The notes under the pieces are model-generated. The model worked only from the letters and a program-made list of their open reading frames with translations, made no database searches and had not been told where the DNA came from. From JBJXGV01 sp046160485 (lineage in GTDB: Bacteria; Orphanbacterota; Orphanbacteria; JBJXGV01): a stretch of 38,247 nucleotides of DNA. The stretch covers positions 1 to 38,247 of the forward strand of contig JBJXGV010000061.1 of NCBI GenBank assembly GCA_046160485.1, read 5' to 3'. The position numbers and the translations under genes are program-made. Below, in pieces: positions 1 to 8,225 of the stretch. How positions within the stretch are numbered: the stretch's first letter is position 1; each line of letters starts with the position of its first letter.

Positions 1-70
1 CACCCACAAGATGGCGGAGGCGAACAAGGCCTTCGCGCACTACCGTTGGGACTCCGGAGCAGCCCACTAG
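1..70 (+). CDS. rpsG: 30S ribosomal protein S7, C-terminal end (partial)
   Basis: The window opens inside this gene; the reading frame begins at base 2 and stops at TAG 68-70. The last 22 residues are visible and contain MAEANKAFAHYRW, the highly conserved C-terminal helix of bacterial S7, a primary 16S rRNA 3'-domain binding protein. A short tail (DSGAAH) follows the conserved Trp. Its position directly before fusA is the normal str-operon order. The rest of the gene and any S7 autoregulatory site lie outside the window. Confidence 0.93.
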   Translation, partial: THKMAEANKAFAHYRWDSGAAH

Positions 71-174
71 AGCGAATACCCCACAGCCGGATACTGGTCC
101 TAAGTCGTTTCCCCGATCGAGGCCAAACCAGGCGTTGACACAGACGAGCGCAGAGCAGAAAGCAGATAGAAGAA

Positions 175-2268
175 ATGTCTCGAGATTATCCTCTAGAGCG
201 AACGCGCAATATCGGCATCATGGCGCACATCGATGCCGGCAAGACGACGACCACCGAGCGCATCTTGTACTACACCAAGAAGGTGCACCGCATGGGGGAA
301 GTCCACGATGGCGCCGCCACGATGGACTGGATGGATCTCGAGCGCGAGCGCGGGATCACCATTACTTCGGCCGCGACCACCTGCGTTTGGAACGACACAC
401 GCATTAACATCATCGATACGCCCGGCCACGTCGACTTCACGGTCGAGGTGGAGCGAAGCCTGCGCGTGCTCGACGGCGCGGTGGCTCTCTTCTGTTCCGT
501 CGGCGGCGTCGAGCCTCAATCCGAAACCGTTTGGCGCCAGGCCGACCGCTACGGCGTTCCGCGCATCGCCTTCGTCAACAAGATGGACCGCGTCGGCGCC
601 TCGTTCTACGACGCCGTGCAGATGATGCACGATCGCCTGGGCGCGAATGCGGTCCCGATCCAGCTTCCCATCGGCGAAGGCGAGATGTTCAACGGCCTCG
701 TCGATCTCGTTTCGATGACCGCTATCACCTACGATGTCGAATCACTCGGCCAGCACTTCCACGAGAACCCGATTCCGCACGACATGGAGGAGAAGGTTCG
801 CGAGGGCCGCAAGCATCTCCTCGAAGCCGTCTCCGACTTCGACGACAAGATCATGGAGATGTACCTCAACGACGAAGAGATTCCCGTCGCCGAGGTGAAG
901 GAAGCGCTTCGTAAGGCGACGATCGCGAACAAGGTCACCCCGGTGCTTCTCGGCACATCGCTTCGTAACAAGGGCGTGCAGCGCCTTCTCGACGCCGTTA
1001 TCGATTACCTCCCGGCTCCGACGGACATTCCGCCGGTGAAGGGCGTCAATCCCGACACGCAGGCCGAAGACGAGCGTCCCGCAACGGACGAAGCTCCCTT
1101 CGCCGCGCTCGCCTTCAAGATCGTCACCGATCCGTACGTCGGAAAGCTGACCTACTTCCGGATCTACTCCGGGCAGGTCGACGCGGGCACGGTGGTCTTG
1201 AACGCGAGGACGAACAAGAAGGAGCGCATCGGCCGGCTCCTGCAGATGCACGCGAACAAGCGCGAAGAGCGCCAAACGATTTACGCCGGCGAGATCGCCG
1301 CGGCGGTGGGTCTTAAGTCCACCGGAACCGGCGACACGCTCTGCGATCTAAAGCTCCCGATTCAGCTCGAGTCGATGAAGTTCCCCGAGCCGGTGATCTC
1401 GATCGCGATCGAGCCGAAGACGAAGGTCGACGACGAGAAGCTCGGAAGCGCGCTCCAGAAACTCGCGGACGAAGATCCGACGTTCCGGGTGCGCACCGAT
1501 CCCGAGACGGGCCAGACGATCATCTCCGGAATGGGCGAGCTTCACCTCGACATCCTTACGACGCGCATGGCGCGCGAGTACGGCGTCGAGGCGAATGTCG
1601 GCAAGCCGCAGGTCGCCTACCGCGAAACGATCCGCAAGAAGGTCGAAGCCGAGGGCAAGTTCGTTCGGCAGAGCGGCGGGCGCGGGCAGTTCGGCCACGT
1701 CTATATCGAGCTCGAGCCGGCGGAGCCGGGAGCGGGCTACGTCTTCGTCAACGCGATTCGCGGCGGTACGGTGCCGGTCGAGTACATTCCGTCGGTCGAG
1801 CGCGGCATTCGCGACTCCCTCGAAAACGGAATCGTCGCCGGCTACCCGATGGTCGACATCAAGGCCACTCTCACGGACGGCTCGTATCACGACGTCGACT
1901 CGTCCGACATGGCGTTCCAAATCGCCGGTTCGATGGCGTTCAAAGAGGGCGCCGTTAGGGCGCATCCTGTTTTGCTCGAGCCCGTCATGGACGTCGAAGT
2001 TGTCGTCCCCGACGAGTACATGGGTGAAGTGATCGGCGATCTCAACTCTCGCCGCGGCAGAATCGGCGGCACCACGCAGCGCGGCAAAGATCAGGTCGTC
2101 GCCGCGTCGGTCCCGCTCGCGCAAATGTTCGGCTATGCGACCTCGCTTCGTTCCGCGACGCAGGGCCGCGCCATCTACTCCATGCAATTCTCTCACTACG
2201 CTGAAGTCCCGAAGACTGTCGCTGAAGAACTCATCGAAAAGTCCAAGGGCAGCACGACGCGGCGATAG
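175..2268 (+). CDS. fusA: Translation elongation factor G
   Basis: This 697-residue protein has the length of bacterial EF-G, the GTPase that drives tRNA-mRNA translocation on the ribosome. The G1 loop AHIDAGKT is at residues 17-24, DTPGH at 81-85 and NKMD at 135-138; domains II-V follow in one uninterrupted frame. ATG 175 gives the standard N-terminus (NIGIMAHIDAGKT); only a weak AGAAGAA Shine-Dalgarno (SD) precedes it. The 104-base gap after rpsG is the longest in the first part of the cluster. There is no tuf gene after it: rpsJ starts 17 bases downstream, as in many members of the FCB group. It is the only EF-G in the window, so a second paralogue elsewhere cannot be excluded. Confidence 0.98.
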   Translation: MSRDYPLERTRNIGIMAHIDAGKTTTTERILYYTKKVHRMGEVHDGAATMDWMDLERERGITITSAATTCVWNDTRINIIDTPGHVDFTVEVERSLRVLDGAVALFCSVGGVEPQSETVWRQADRYGVPRIAFVNKMDRVGASFYDAVQMMHDRLGANAVPIQLPIGEGEMFNGLVDLVSMTAITYDVESLGQHFHENPIPHDMEEKVREGRKHLLEAVSDFDDKIMEMYLNDEEIPVAEVKEALRKATIANKVTPVLLGTSLRNKGVQRLLDAVIDYLPAPTDIPPVKGVNPDTQAEDERPATDEAPFAALAFKIVTDPYVGKLTYFRIYSGQVDAGTVVLNARTNKKERIGRLLQMHANKREERQTIYAGEIAAAVGLKSTGTGDTLCDLKLPIQLESMKFPEPVISIAIEPKTKVDDEKLGSALQKLADEDPTFRVRTDPETGQTIISGMGELHLDILTTRMAREYGVEANVGKPQVAYRETIRKKVEAEGKFVRQSGGRGQFGHVYIELEPAEPGAGYVFVNAIRGGTVPVEYIPSVERGIRDSLENGIVAGYPMVDIKATLTDGSYHDVDSSDMAFQIAGSMAFKEGAVRAHPVLLEPVMDVEVVVPDEYMGEVIGDLNSRRGRIGGTTQRGKDQVVAASVPLAQMFGYATSLRSATQGRAIYSMQFSHYAEVPKTVAEELIEKSKGSTTRR

Positions 2269-2285
2269 CGGGAAAGGACACGAAT

Positions 2286-2594
<309 letters not shown>

Positions 2595-2613
2595 GACGAC
2601 GGGAGCGGCAGTC

Positions 2614-3243
2614 ATGGCTCAAGCGACAGTCAAGACATTCCAGGGCGAGAGCCGCGGCACGGTCTCGCTCGCCGACGCGCTCTTCGGCATCCGGCCGAAC
2701 GAGCACGTCGTCTATGAAACGGTGAAGGCGTACATGGCGAACCAACGCCAGGGGACGCACAAGGTCAAGGGGCGCGCCGAGGTGAGCGGCGGCGGCACGA
2801 AGCCGTGGAAGCAGAAGGGGACGGGGCGCGCGCGTTCCGGCTCGAACACCTCGCCGTTGTGGGTTCGCGGAGGCTCGGTCTTCGGGCCGCGTCCGCGCGA
2901 CTACCGCATGGAGATCCCGAAGAAGATCCGGCGCCTGGCGCTGCGTTCGTCGCTCTCCGACCGCGCGAAGGAAAACCGCGTCGTCGTCGTCGAGGGTTTC
3001 GATCTCGCCGAGGCAAAGACACGTCACGTGGCGGGCTTCCTCAAGAACATCGATCTCGCCGGCAAGAGCTGCCTGATCGTCGTGAACGCGTACGACGAGA
3101 AGGTCGCGCGCGCGTCGCGCAACATTCCGCGTCTTGCGGTGCGCACGTGGCGGTCGCTCTCCGCGTACGATGTCGTTCGCGCCGAGTGGCTCGTCATCAC
3201 GAACGATGCGCTGACGGCGATGCAGGAAGGGGCGGCCGAATGA
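2614..3243 (+). CDS. rplD: 50S ribosomal protein L4
   Basis: The 209-residue product (E. coli 201 aa) has the L4 core: a globular domain and the long exit-tunnel loop around GGGTKPWKQKGTGRARSGS, which contacts 23S rRNA. ATG 2614 follows an SD-like GGGAGCGG by about 5 bases. The start is only 19 bases after rpsJ, so rplC (L3), which normally separates these genes, is absent here. The stop TGA overlaps the rplW start (ATGA). In enterobacteria L4 represses the S10 operon; no matching leader is seen here. Confidence 0.97.
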   Translation: MAQATVKTFQGESRGTVSLADALFGIRPNEHVVYETVKAYMANQRQGTHKVKGRAEVSGGGTKPWKQKGTGRARSGSNTSPLWVRGGSVFGPRPRDYRMEIPKKIRRLALRSSLSDRAKENRVVVVEGFDLAEAKTRHVAGFLKNIDLAGKSCLIVVNAYDEKVARASRNIPRLAVRTWRSLSAYDVVRAEWLVITNDALTAMQEGAAE

Positions 3244-3530
3244 AAGACCCGCGCTCGATTCTGGTTCGCCCTCTCATCACCGAGAAGGGAACCCGCATGA
3301 AGGAAGCGGGGCAGACATACCTCTTCGAAGTCGCGCTCCACGCCAACAAACTCGAAATCAAACACGCCGTCGAAAAGCTTTTCAACGTGAAGGTTGTCGG
3401 CGTGCGCACGATGTTGCAGCACGGCAAGGTGAAGCGGCTCGGCCGCTATGCAGGGCAGCGGCCCGATTGGAAGAAGGCCGCGGTAGACCTCGCCAAAGAC
3501 AACTCGATCGAGCTCTTCGAGCAGATGTAG
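3240..3530 (+). CDS. rplW: 50S ribosomal protein L23
   Basis: The 96-residue product matches L23 (E. coli 100 aa), from ILVRPLITEKGT through the tunnel-facing loop to the C-terminal DNSIELFEQM. L23 lies at the polypeptide exit and docks trigger factor and signal recognition particle. ATG 3240 overlaps the rplD stop by four bases (ATGA), so translation is probably coupled. The frame is open far upstream, but only this start gives the family N-terminus. Confidence 0.96.
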   Translation: MKDPRSILVRPLITEKGTRMKEAGQTYLFEVALHANKLEIKHAVEKLFNVKVVGVRTMLQHGKVKRLGRYAGQRPDWKKAAVDLAKDNSIELFEQM

Positions 3531-3539
3531 GAGCGGACG

Positions 3540-4364
3540 ATGCCGATTAAAACATTCAGGCCGGTCACGCCGTCGCTGCGGTATCGCGCGATCATCGACG
3601 ATCCCGAGATCAAGGGACATACGCCGGAGAAGTCGCTCCTCACGCCGCTTAAGAAGTCGGGCGGGCGCAACAACACGGGCCGCGTCACGTCGTGGCAGCG
3701 CGGCGGCGGTCACAAGCGCTTCTATCGCATCATCGATTTCAAGCGAAACAAGATCGGGATTCCGGGGAAGGTCGCGCAGATCGAGTACGACCCGAACCGC
3801 TCGGCGCGCATCGCGCTCATTCACTACGCCGACGGCGAGAAGCGTTACATCCTCGCGCCGAACGGCCTGCACGCGGGCGCAACGGTCATGGCCGGTCCCG
3901 ACGCGGAAGTGCGCGACGGCAACGCGATGCCGATGCGCAACATTCCGCTCGGCTCGATGATCCACAACATCGAAATGATTCTCGGGAAGGGCGGCCAGTA
4001 CGTCCGCACGGCGGGCGGCGCGGCGCAGCTCATGGCGAAGGAGGGCGCGTACGCGCTCGTTCGTCTTCCGTCCACCGAGATGCGCAAGTTTCCGATCGAT
4101 TGCTACGCGACGGTCGGACAGGTCGGCAACCTCGACCACGAGAAGGAAGTTTGGGGCAAGGCCGGCAAGTCGCGCTGGCTTGGCTGGCGTCCGCACGTTC
4201 GCGGCGTCGCGATGAACCCGGTCGATCACCCGATGGGCGGAGGCGAAGGGAAGTCGTCCGGCGGACGGCACCCGTGCACGCCGTGGGGCAAGCCGACCAA
4301 GGGCGGCAAGACACGCAATCCGAGAAAAAACTCGTCGAAGTTGATCGTCAAGCGTAGGAAGTAG
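3540..4364 (+). CDS. rplB: 50S ribosomal protein L2
   Basis: The 274-residue product is full length (E. coli 273 aa). It starts with IKTFRPVTPSLRY and carries the peptidyl-transferase-proximal segment NPVDHPMGGGEGKSSGG, with the conserved His at residue 230 (E. coli His229). L2 binds 23S rRNA and is needed for subunit association and peptidyl transfer. An AGGAGCGG SD at 3529-3536 overlaps the rplW stop region and precedes ATG 3540. Confidence 0.98.
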   Translation: MPIKTFRPVTPSLRYRAIIDDPEIKGHTPEKSLLTPLKKSGGRNNTGRVTSWQRGGGHKRFYRIIDFKRNKIGIPGKVAQIEYDPNRSARIALIHYADGEKRYILAPNGLHAGATVMAGPDAEVRDGNAMPMRNIPLGSMIHNIEMILGKGGQYVRTAGGAAQLMAKEGAYALVRLPSTEMRKFPIDCYATVGQVGNLDHEKEVWGKAGKSRWLGWRPHVRGVAMNPVDHPMGGGEGKSSGGRHPCTPWGKPTKGGKTRNPRKNSSKLIVKRRK

Positions 4365-4373
4365 GAGACACGA

Positions 4374-4703
4374 ATGAGTCGCTCGCTTAAGAAGGGACCT
4401 TTCATCGACGCGAAGCTGATCGAGAAGCTGCGCAAGCTCGCCCGTACCGGCGAGCGCCAGGTCGTCAAGACGTGGGCGCGGCGTTCGACGATCTCCCCCG
4501 AGTTCGTGGGGCACACGCTCGCCGTTCATAACGGGAACAAGTTCATTCCGGTCTACATCTCCGAGAACATGGTCGGTCACAAGCTCGGGGAGTTCGCTCC
4601 GACACGCACGTTCCGCGGACACACGTCGAAGAAGGCGAAGGAAGCGGCGCTGAAGGCGGCCGCGGGTTCGAGCGGCGGCGGCGGCGGCGGTCCGAGATCG
4701 TAA
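4374..4703 (+). CDS. rpsS: 30S ribosomal protein S19
   Basis: The product starts MSRSLKKGPFIDAKL and contains the conserved VGHKLGEFAPTRTFRGH segment of S19, which sits in the 30S head near the A-site finger. At 109 residues it is longer than the usual 92. The excess is an Ala-rich stretch ending in seven glycines (one run of six), SGGGGGGPRS, which probably stays disordered. The SD TAGGAGACACGA overlaps the rplB stop, so the two genes are tightly linked. Confidence 0.96.
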   Translation: MSRSLKKGPFIDAKLIEKLRKLARTGERQVVKTWARRSTISPEFVGHTLAVHNGNKFIPVYISENMVGHKLGEFAPTRTFRGHTSKKAKEAALKAAAGSSGGGGGGPRS

Positions 4704-4733
4704 CGGCGAAAGCCGCGAACGGGAGATAGGGAG

Positions 4734-5087
4734 ATGGCAATGGAAGCTCGCGCAGTCTTACGGTTCGCGCACCTCTCGCCGATGCGGGCGAGGCTGATCA
4801 TGGACCTGATTCGCGGAAAAAAGGTCAATTTGGCGCTCGAGATTCTCGAGAACACGCCGCGCCGCGCCGCGGGGCCGATCAAGAAGTTGCTCGAGTCGGC
4901 GGTCGCGAACGCGGTCAACACGGCCGCCGGCGCGCATGTCGACGCCGATCATCTCATCGTCAAGACGGCGATGGTCGATGGCGGCCCGATGATGAAGCGG
5001 TTCATGCCTCGCGCGATGGGGCGCGCTACACGAATTCGCAAGCGCACGTCGCACGCCACGATTGTCGTTGGAGAGATGAGCGCGTAG
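4734..5087 (+). CDS. rplV: 50S ribosomal protein L22
   Basis: The 117-residue product matches L22 (E. coli 110 aa), including LSPMRARLIMDLIRGK and the C-terminal hairpin around GRATRIRKRTSHATIVV that lines the exit tunnel and is a known site of macrolide-resistance changes. ATG 4734 follows GATAGGGAG; a second ATG two codons later (4740) is an equally possible start and changes nothing functional. Confidence 0.96.
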   Translation: MAMEARAVLRFAHLSPMRARLIMDLIRGKKVNLALEILENTPRRAAGPIKKLLESAVANAVNTAAGAHVDADHLIVKTAMVDGGPMMKRFMPRAMGRATRIRKRTSHATIVVGEMSA

Positions 5088-5153
5088 CCGAAAGGCCGCG
5101 CACGGAAGCAATACCGAAGCGGCCCGCAAGGGTTCGCACCACTGGAGAGGATC

Positions 5154-5813
5154 TTGGGACAGAAAACACATCCCGTAGGCTTTCGGCTCGGCGGCATCAA
5201 GACGTGGGACTCGCGCTGGTACGCTAAGAAGGATTACGCGGCGCTTCTCAAGGAAGACATCTTCATCCGCCGGTACGTGAAGAACCGGCTCTTCCGTGCG
5301 GGCATCTCGAAGATCGGCATCGAGCGCGCGCCGAAGAAGGTCACGATCTCGATTCACACGGCGCGTCCCGGAATCGTCATCGGCCGCAAGGGCGCCGAGG
5401 TCGATCAGCTTCGCGACGAGCTTCAGCATCTGACGGGCAAAGAGATCTACATCAACATTCAGGAGATCCAGAAGGCGGAGATCGACGCGGTGCTGGTTGG
5501 CGAGCACATCGCGAAGCAGCTCGAGCAGCGCGTCTCGTTCCGCCGCGCAATGAAGAAGGCGATCGCTTCGGCGATGCGCATGGGGGCGGGCGGTATTCGC
5601 ATCGTTTGCTCCGGTCGCTTGGGCGGCGCCGAAATGGCTCGCACCGAGAGCTACCGCGAGGGGCGCGTGCCTCTCCACACGCTGCGCGCCGACATCGACT
5701 ACGCCTGCTCCGTCGCGAACACGACCTTCGGCACCATCGGCATCAAGGTCTGGGTCTTCAAGGGAGAGATCAAGGTTCGCCCGGGTACCGAACCGGCGCT
5801 GGCCAAGTCGTAA
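5154..5813 (+). CDS. rpsC: 30S ribosomal protein S3
   Basis: The 219-residue product (E. coli 233 aa) begins at a TTG codon preceded by the SD GGAGAGG. This gives the invariant S3 N-terminus GQKTHPVGFR, so TTG is very probably the real start. A KH domain with its GxxG loop is seen in PGIVIGRKGAEVDQL, followed by the C-terminal domain (AEMARTESYREGRVPLHTLR). S3 shapes the mRNA entry channel. The 66-base gap after rplV is longer than its neighbours. A TTG start in a very highly expressed gene is unusual. Confidence 0.96.
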   Translation: MGQKTHPVGFRLGGIKTWDSRWYAKKDYAALLKEDIFIRRYVKNRLFRAGISKIGIERAPKKVTISIHTARPGIVIGRKGAEVDQLRDELQHLTGKEIYINIQEIQKAEIDAVLVGEHIAKQLEQRVSFRRAMKKAIASAMRMGAGGIRIVCSGRLGGAEMARTESYREGRVPLHTLRADIDYACSVANTTFGTIGIKVWVFKGEIKVRPGTEPALAKS

Positions 5814-5828
5814 GGAGGATCGTCACCA

Positions 5829-6251
5829 ATGTTGATGCCGAAGAGAGTGAAGTTCCGCAAGCAGCAGCGCGGCCGTCGCCGCGGTGTGGCGACGCGGGGC
5901 AGCACCCTTCACTTTGGCGAGTTCGGCCTGAAGGCGCTCGAGCCGGCGTGGATCACCAACCGGCAGATCGAGGCGGCGCGTGTTGCGCTGACTCGTCACG
6001 TCAAGCGCGGCGGCAAGGTCTGGATTCGCATCTTTCCCGACAAGCCGGTGACCGAGAAGCCGGCGGAAACACGAATGGGCAAGGGTAAGGGCTCACCGGA
6101 GTATTGGGTGGCCGTGGTCAAGCCGGGCCGCGTTCTCTTCGAGATCGAGGGCGTGCCGGTCGAACTCGCGAAGGCCGCGATGCGGCTCGCCGCGGGAAAG
6201 CTCCCGATCAAGACGAAGTTCGTCTCGCGCGAGGAAACCAATGTCGGATGA
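5829..6251 (+). CDS. rplP: 50S ribosomal protein L16
   Basis: The 140-residue product (E. coli 136 aa) has the L16 signature: MLMPKRVKFRKQQRGR at the start, FGEFGLKALEPAWIT, and the GKGKGSPEYWVAVVKPGR segment. L16 organises the A-site region of the 50S subunit. A consensus AAGGAGG SD lies at the rpsC stop. The end overlaps rpmC by 11 bases, consistent with translational coupling. Confidence 0.97.
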   Translation: MLMPKRVKFRKQQRGRRRGVATRGSTLHFGEFGLKALEPAWITNRQIEAARVALTRHVKRGGKVWIRIFPDKPVTEKPAETRMGKGKGSPEYWVAVVKPGRVLFEIEGVPVELAKAAMRLAAGKLPIKTKFVSREETNVG

Positions 6252-6495
6252 CAAACAGAAAGCGCAGAAGCTCAGGGGCATGACTCGCCCCGAGCTCGAG
6301 AACGCGCTCAAGGAAACCAAAGAAGAGTTGTGGACGCTCGAGTTCCGGCGGATCACGCAGGAGCCCGACAACCCGCTTCGCCTCCGCGCGCTTCGGCGCC
6401 AGGTCGCGCGGCTCCACACGCTTCTCGCCGAAGATTCAAAGGGTATTCGCAAGCTCGCGGCGTCGTCCGCGGGCGCCGCGACAGCAAAGTCGTAG
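6241..6495 (+). CDS. rpmC: 50S ribosomal protein L29
   Basis: The 84-residue product has the two-helix L29 fold: LRGMTRPELENALKETKEEL and then LRALRRQVARLHTLLAE. It is longer than E. coli L29 (63 aa) at both ends, with an Ala/Ser-rich C-terminal tail. L29 sits beside L23 at the exit site. ATG 6241 lies inside the last codons of rplP (11-base overlap), with GAGGA about 7 bases upstream. Confidence 0.94.
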   Translation: MSDDKQKAQKLRGMTRPELENALKETKEELWTLEFRRITQEPDNPLRLRALRRQVARLHTLLAEDSKGIRKLAASSAGAATAKS

Positions 6496-6546
6496 CGTGG
6501 CGGGCATGCGCCGCCACGACCGGATCGCCAAAAGGAGTTCGTCAAT

Positions 6547-6828
6547 ATGAGCGCCGAGAGCGTGAGCGTAGAAAACGAGAGAGGCTTCCGCAAGGTTCGA
6601 GTCGGGCGAGTCGTCTCGAGTAGCATGAACAAGACGATCGTCATCACGATCGAGCGATTGCTGAAGCACCCTCTCTACGGGCGCGTCATCAAGAAGAGGT
6701 CGAAGCTCTACGCTCACGACGAGCGCAACGAGGCCCAGCCCGGCGATGTCGTCAAGGTCGTCGAGACGCGGCCGCTCTCGAAGCTCAAGCGGTGGCGTCT
6801 GGCGGAGATCGTCGAGAAGGCGAAGTAG
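6547..6828 (+). CDS. rpsQ: 30S ribosomal protein S17
   Basis: The 93-residue product contains the S17 OB-fold core (GRVVSSSMNKTIVITIERLLKH, then VVETRPLSKLKRWRL). It carries about ten extra N-terminal residues compared with E. coli S17 (84 aa). S17 is a primary 16S 5'-domain binder. A clear AAAGGAG SD at 6531-6537 precedes ATG 6547 after a 51-base gap. Confidence 0.95.
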   Translation: MSAESVSVENERGFRKVRVGRVVSSSMNKTIVITIERLLKHPLYGRVIKKRSKLYAHDERNEAQPGDVVKVVETRPLSKLKRWRLAEIVEKAK

Positions 6829-6846
6829 GGTAGAAAGGGAACCGAC

Positions 6847-7215
6847 ATGATCATGCAGCAAACGATTCTTACGATCGCCGACAACTCCGGGGCACGGAAG
6901 GCCATGTGCATTCGTGTGCTCGGTGGAACGAAGCGGCGCTATGGCTCGGTCGGCGACATCATCGTCATGGCGGTGAAGGACGTGCTCCCCGGTGGCCAGG
7001 TGAAGAAGGGCGAGGTTGTGAAGGGCGTCATCGTTCGCACGAAGAAAGAAATCCGCCGCAAGGATGGCTCTTACATCCGCTTCGATCAGAATGCCGCGGT
7101 CCTCGTGAATGACGCGAACGAACCGCGCGGGACGCGCATCTTCGGGCCTGTCGCGCGCGAGCTGCGCGAGAAGCAGTTCATGCGCATCATCTCCCTCGCG
7201 CCGGAGGTTTTGTAA
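6847..7215 (+). CDS. rplN: 50S ribosomal protein L14
   Basis: The 122-residue product is full-length L14 (E. coli 123 aa): MIMQQTILTIADNSGARK at the start and GPVARELREKQFMRIISLAPEVL at the end. L14 lies at the subunit interface and is the docking site of the silencing factor RsfS. GAAAGGGA precedes ATG 6847. The stop codon is immediately followed by the rplX ATG, and the SD of rplX (GGAGG, 7203-7207) lies in the last codons of rplN. Confidence 0.97.
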   Translation: MIMQQTILTIADNSGARKAMCIRVLGGTKRRYGSVGDIIVMAVKDVLPGGQVKKGEVVKGVIVRTKKEIRRKDGSYIRFDQNAAVLVNDANEPRGTRIFGPVARELREKQFMRIISLAPEVL

Positions 7216-7560
7216 ATGAAGAAGAAGAAGCCGCTCGATCCCGGCGCGCACCTTCGTATCAAGAAGGGCGACACGGTGATGAAGATCGCGGGCGTCGGCA
7301 AGGGGAAGACGGGCAAGGTGCTCAAGGTATTTCCCGAGACGCGCAAGGTGATCGTCGAGGGGATGAACATGGTGAAGCGGCACACGAAGGCCGGCCGGCA
7401 GCAAGGGCAGCAGGGCGGCATCATCGAGAAGGAGTCCCCGATTCCCGTCTCGAACGTGATGCTCGTGGTCAACGGCAAGGCGACGCGCGTTGGGTACTCG
7501 CGCCTGTCGGACGGCACAAAGGTGCGCGTAGCGCGCAAGACCGGCGACAGCATCGCTTAA
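7216..7560 (+). CDS. rplX: 50S ribosomal protein L24
   Basis: The 114-residue product contains the KOW motif (IKKGDTVMKIAGVGKGKTGKV) and the L24 loop EGMNMVKRHTK. It is slightly longer than E. coli L24 (104 aa) because of a Lys-rich N-terminus. L24 is an early 50S assembly initiator. There is no spacer after rplN (TAAATG). The 80 bases that follow are the longest gap in the spc part and hold a candidate S8 site. Confidence 0.97.
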   Translation: MKKKKPLDPGAHLRIKKGDTVMKIAGVGKGKTGKVLKVFPETRKVIVEGMNMVKRHTKAGRQQGQQGGIIEKESPIPVSNVMLVVNGKATRVGYSRLSDGTKVRVARKTGDSIA

Positions 7561-7593
7561 CTGGCGCGGCGCGGAAAATCGCCGGGCAAATCC

Positions 7594-7633
7594 GAGTGAT
7601 TCCCGCGGCAGGGGCCGCGAGGCTCTCAGGAGG
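7594..7633 (+). promoter_or_regulatory. Hairpin before rplE, candidate S8 autoregulatory site
   Basis: In the rplX-rplE gap, GAG 7594-7596 can pair with CTC 7625-7627. After a UGAUU/CU internal loop, CC 7602-7603 pairs with GG 7621-7622, and CGCGGC 7604-7609 pairs with GCCGCG 7614-7619; the apical loop is AGGG and A7620 is bulged. The rplE SD (AGGAGG, 7628-7633) follows at once. In E. coli, S8 represses the spc operon by binding exactly this rplX-rplE junction, and its site is a helix interrupted by an A/U-rich internal loop. Assignment to S8 is inference. Confidence 0.3.
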
Positions 7634-7640
7634 TTGAGAA

Positions 7641-8186
7641 GTGGCAAGGCTCCACGACAAATACAAACGCGAAGTCATCCCAGCGCTCACGAAGCACTTC
7701 GGATACAAGAATTTCTACCAGGTCCCCGCGGTCACCAAAGTGGTCGTCAACATGGGTGTCGGGAAAGACGCGATCGCGGACAACAAGTTCATGAACGCGG
7801 CCTTCGAAGACCTCATGTCGATCGTCGGGCAGCGCCCGAGCATTCGCCGCGCGAAGAAGTCGATCTCGAACTTCAAGCTGCGCGAAGGAATGCCGATCGG
7901 CGTCGCCGTCACGCTCCGCCGCGCGCACATGTACGAGTTTCTCGACCGGCTCATGAACGTCGCCATCCCGCGCATCCGCGACTTCCGCGGCGTTTCCAAT
8001 AGCGCGTTCGACGGACGCGGCAACTACACGCTCGGCATGAACGAACACATCGTCTTCCCGGAGATCGACTACGACAAAGTCGCGAAGATCCGAGGGATGG
8101 ACATCACGATCGTGACCACCGCAAAGACCGACGAGGAGGGCTTCGAGCTTCTTACGGCGATGGGCATGCCCTTCCGGAAGAAGTAG
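7641..8186 (+). CDS. rplE: 50S ribosomal protein L5
   Basis: The 181-residue product (E. coli 179 aa) matches L5 throughout: LHDKYKREVIPAL, VVVNMGVGKDA, FSNYTLG-like NYTLGMNEHIVFPEID, and the MDITIVTTAKTDEEGFELL end. L5 carries 5S rRNA into the 50S subunit. The start is GTG 7641 with a strong CAGGAGG SD; the family N-terminus supports it. Confidence 0.97.
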   Translation: MARLHDKYKREVIPALTKHFGYKNFYQVPAVTKVVVNMGVGKDAIADNKFMNAAFEDLMSIVGQRPSIRRAKKSISNFKLREGMPIGVAVTLRRAHMYEFLDRLMNVAIPRIRDFRGVSNSAFDGRGNYTLGMNEHIVFPEIDYDKVAKIRGMDITIVTTAKTDEEGFELLTAMGMPFRKK

Positions 8187-8225
8187 CGCGCGGGCGCAAG
8201 TCCGCGAGCATCTCGAGAGGAACCG

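Noticed and set aside
135..140. TTGACA before fusA as a promoter -35
   Set aside because: No -10 hexamer lies at 16-19 bases; the nearest AGATAG is 23 bases away.
3024..4622. 532-residue antisense open frame across rplD-rplB-rpsS
   Set aside because: It mirrors conserved ribosomal genes on the other strand, is Arg/Leu-rich low-complexity, and reflects high GC content.
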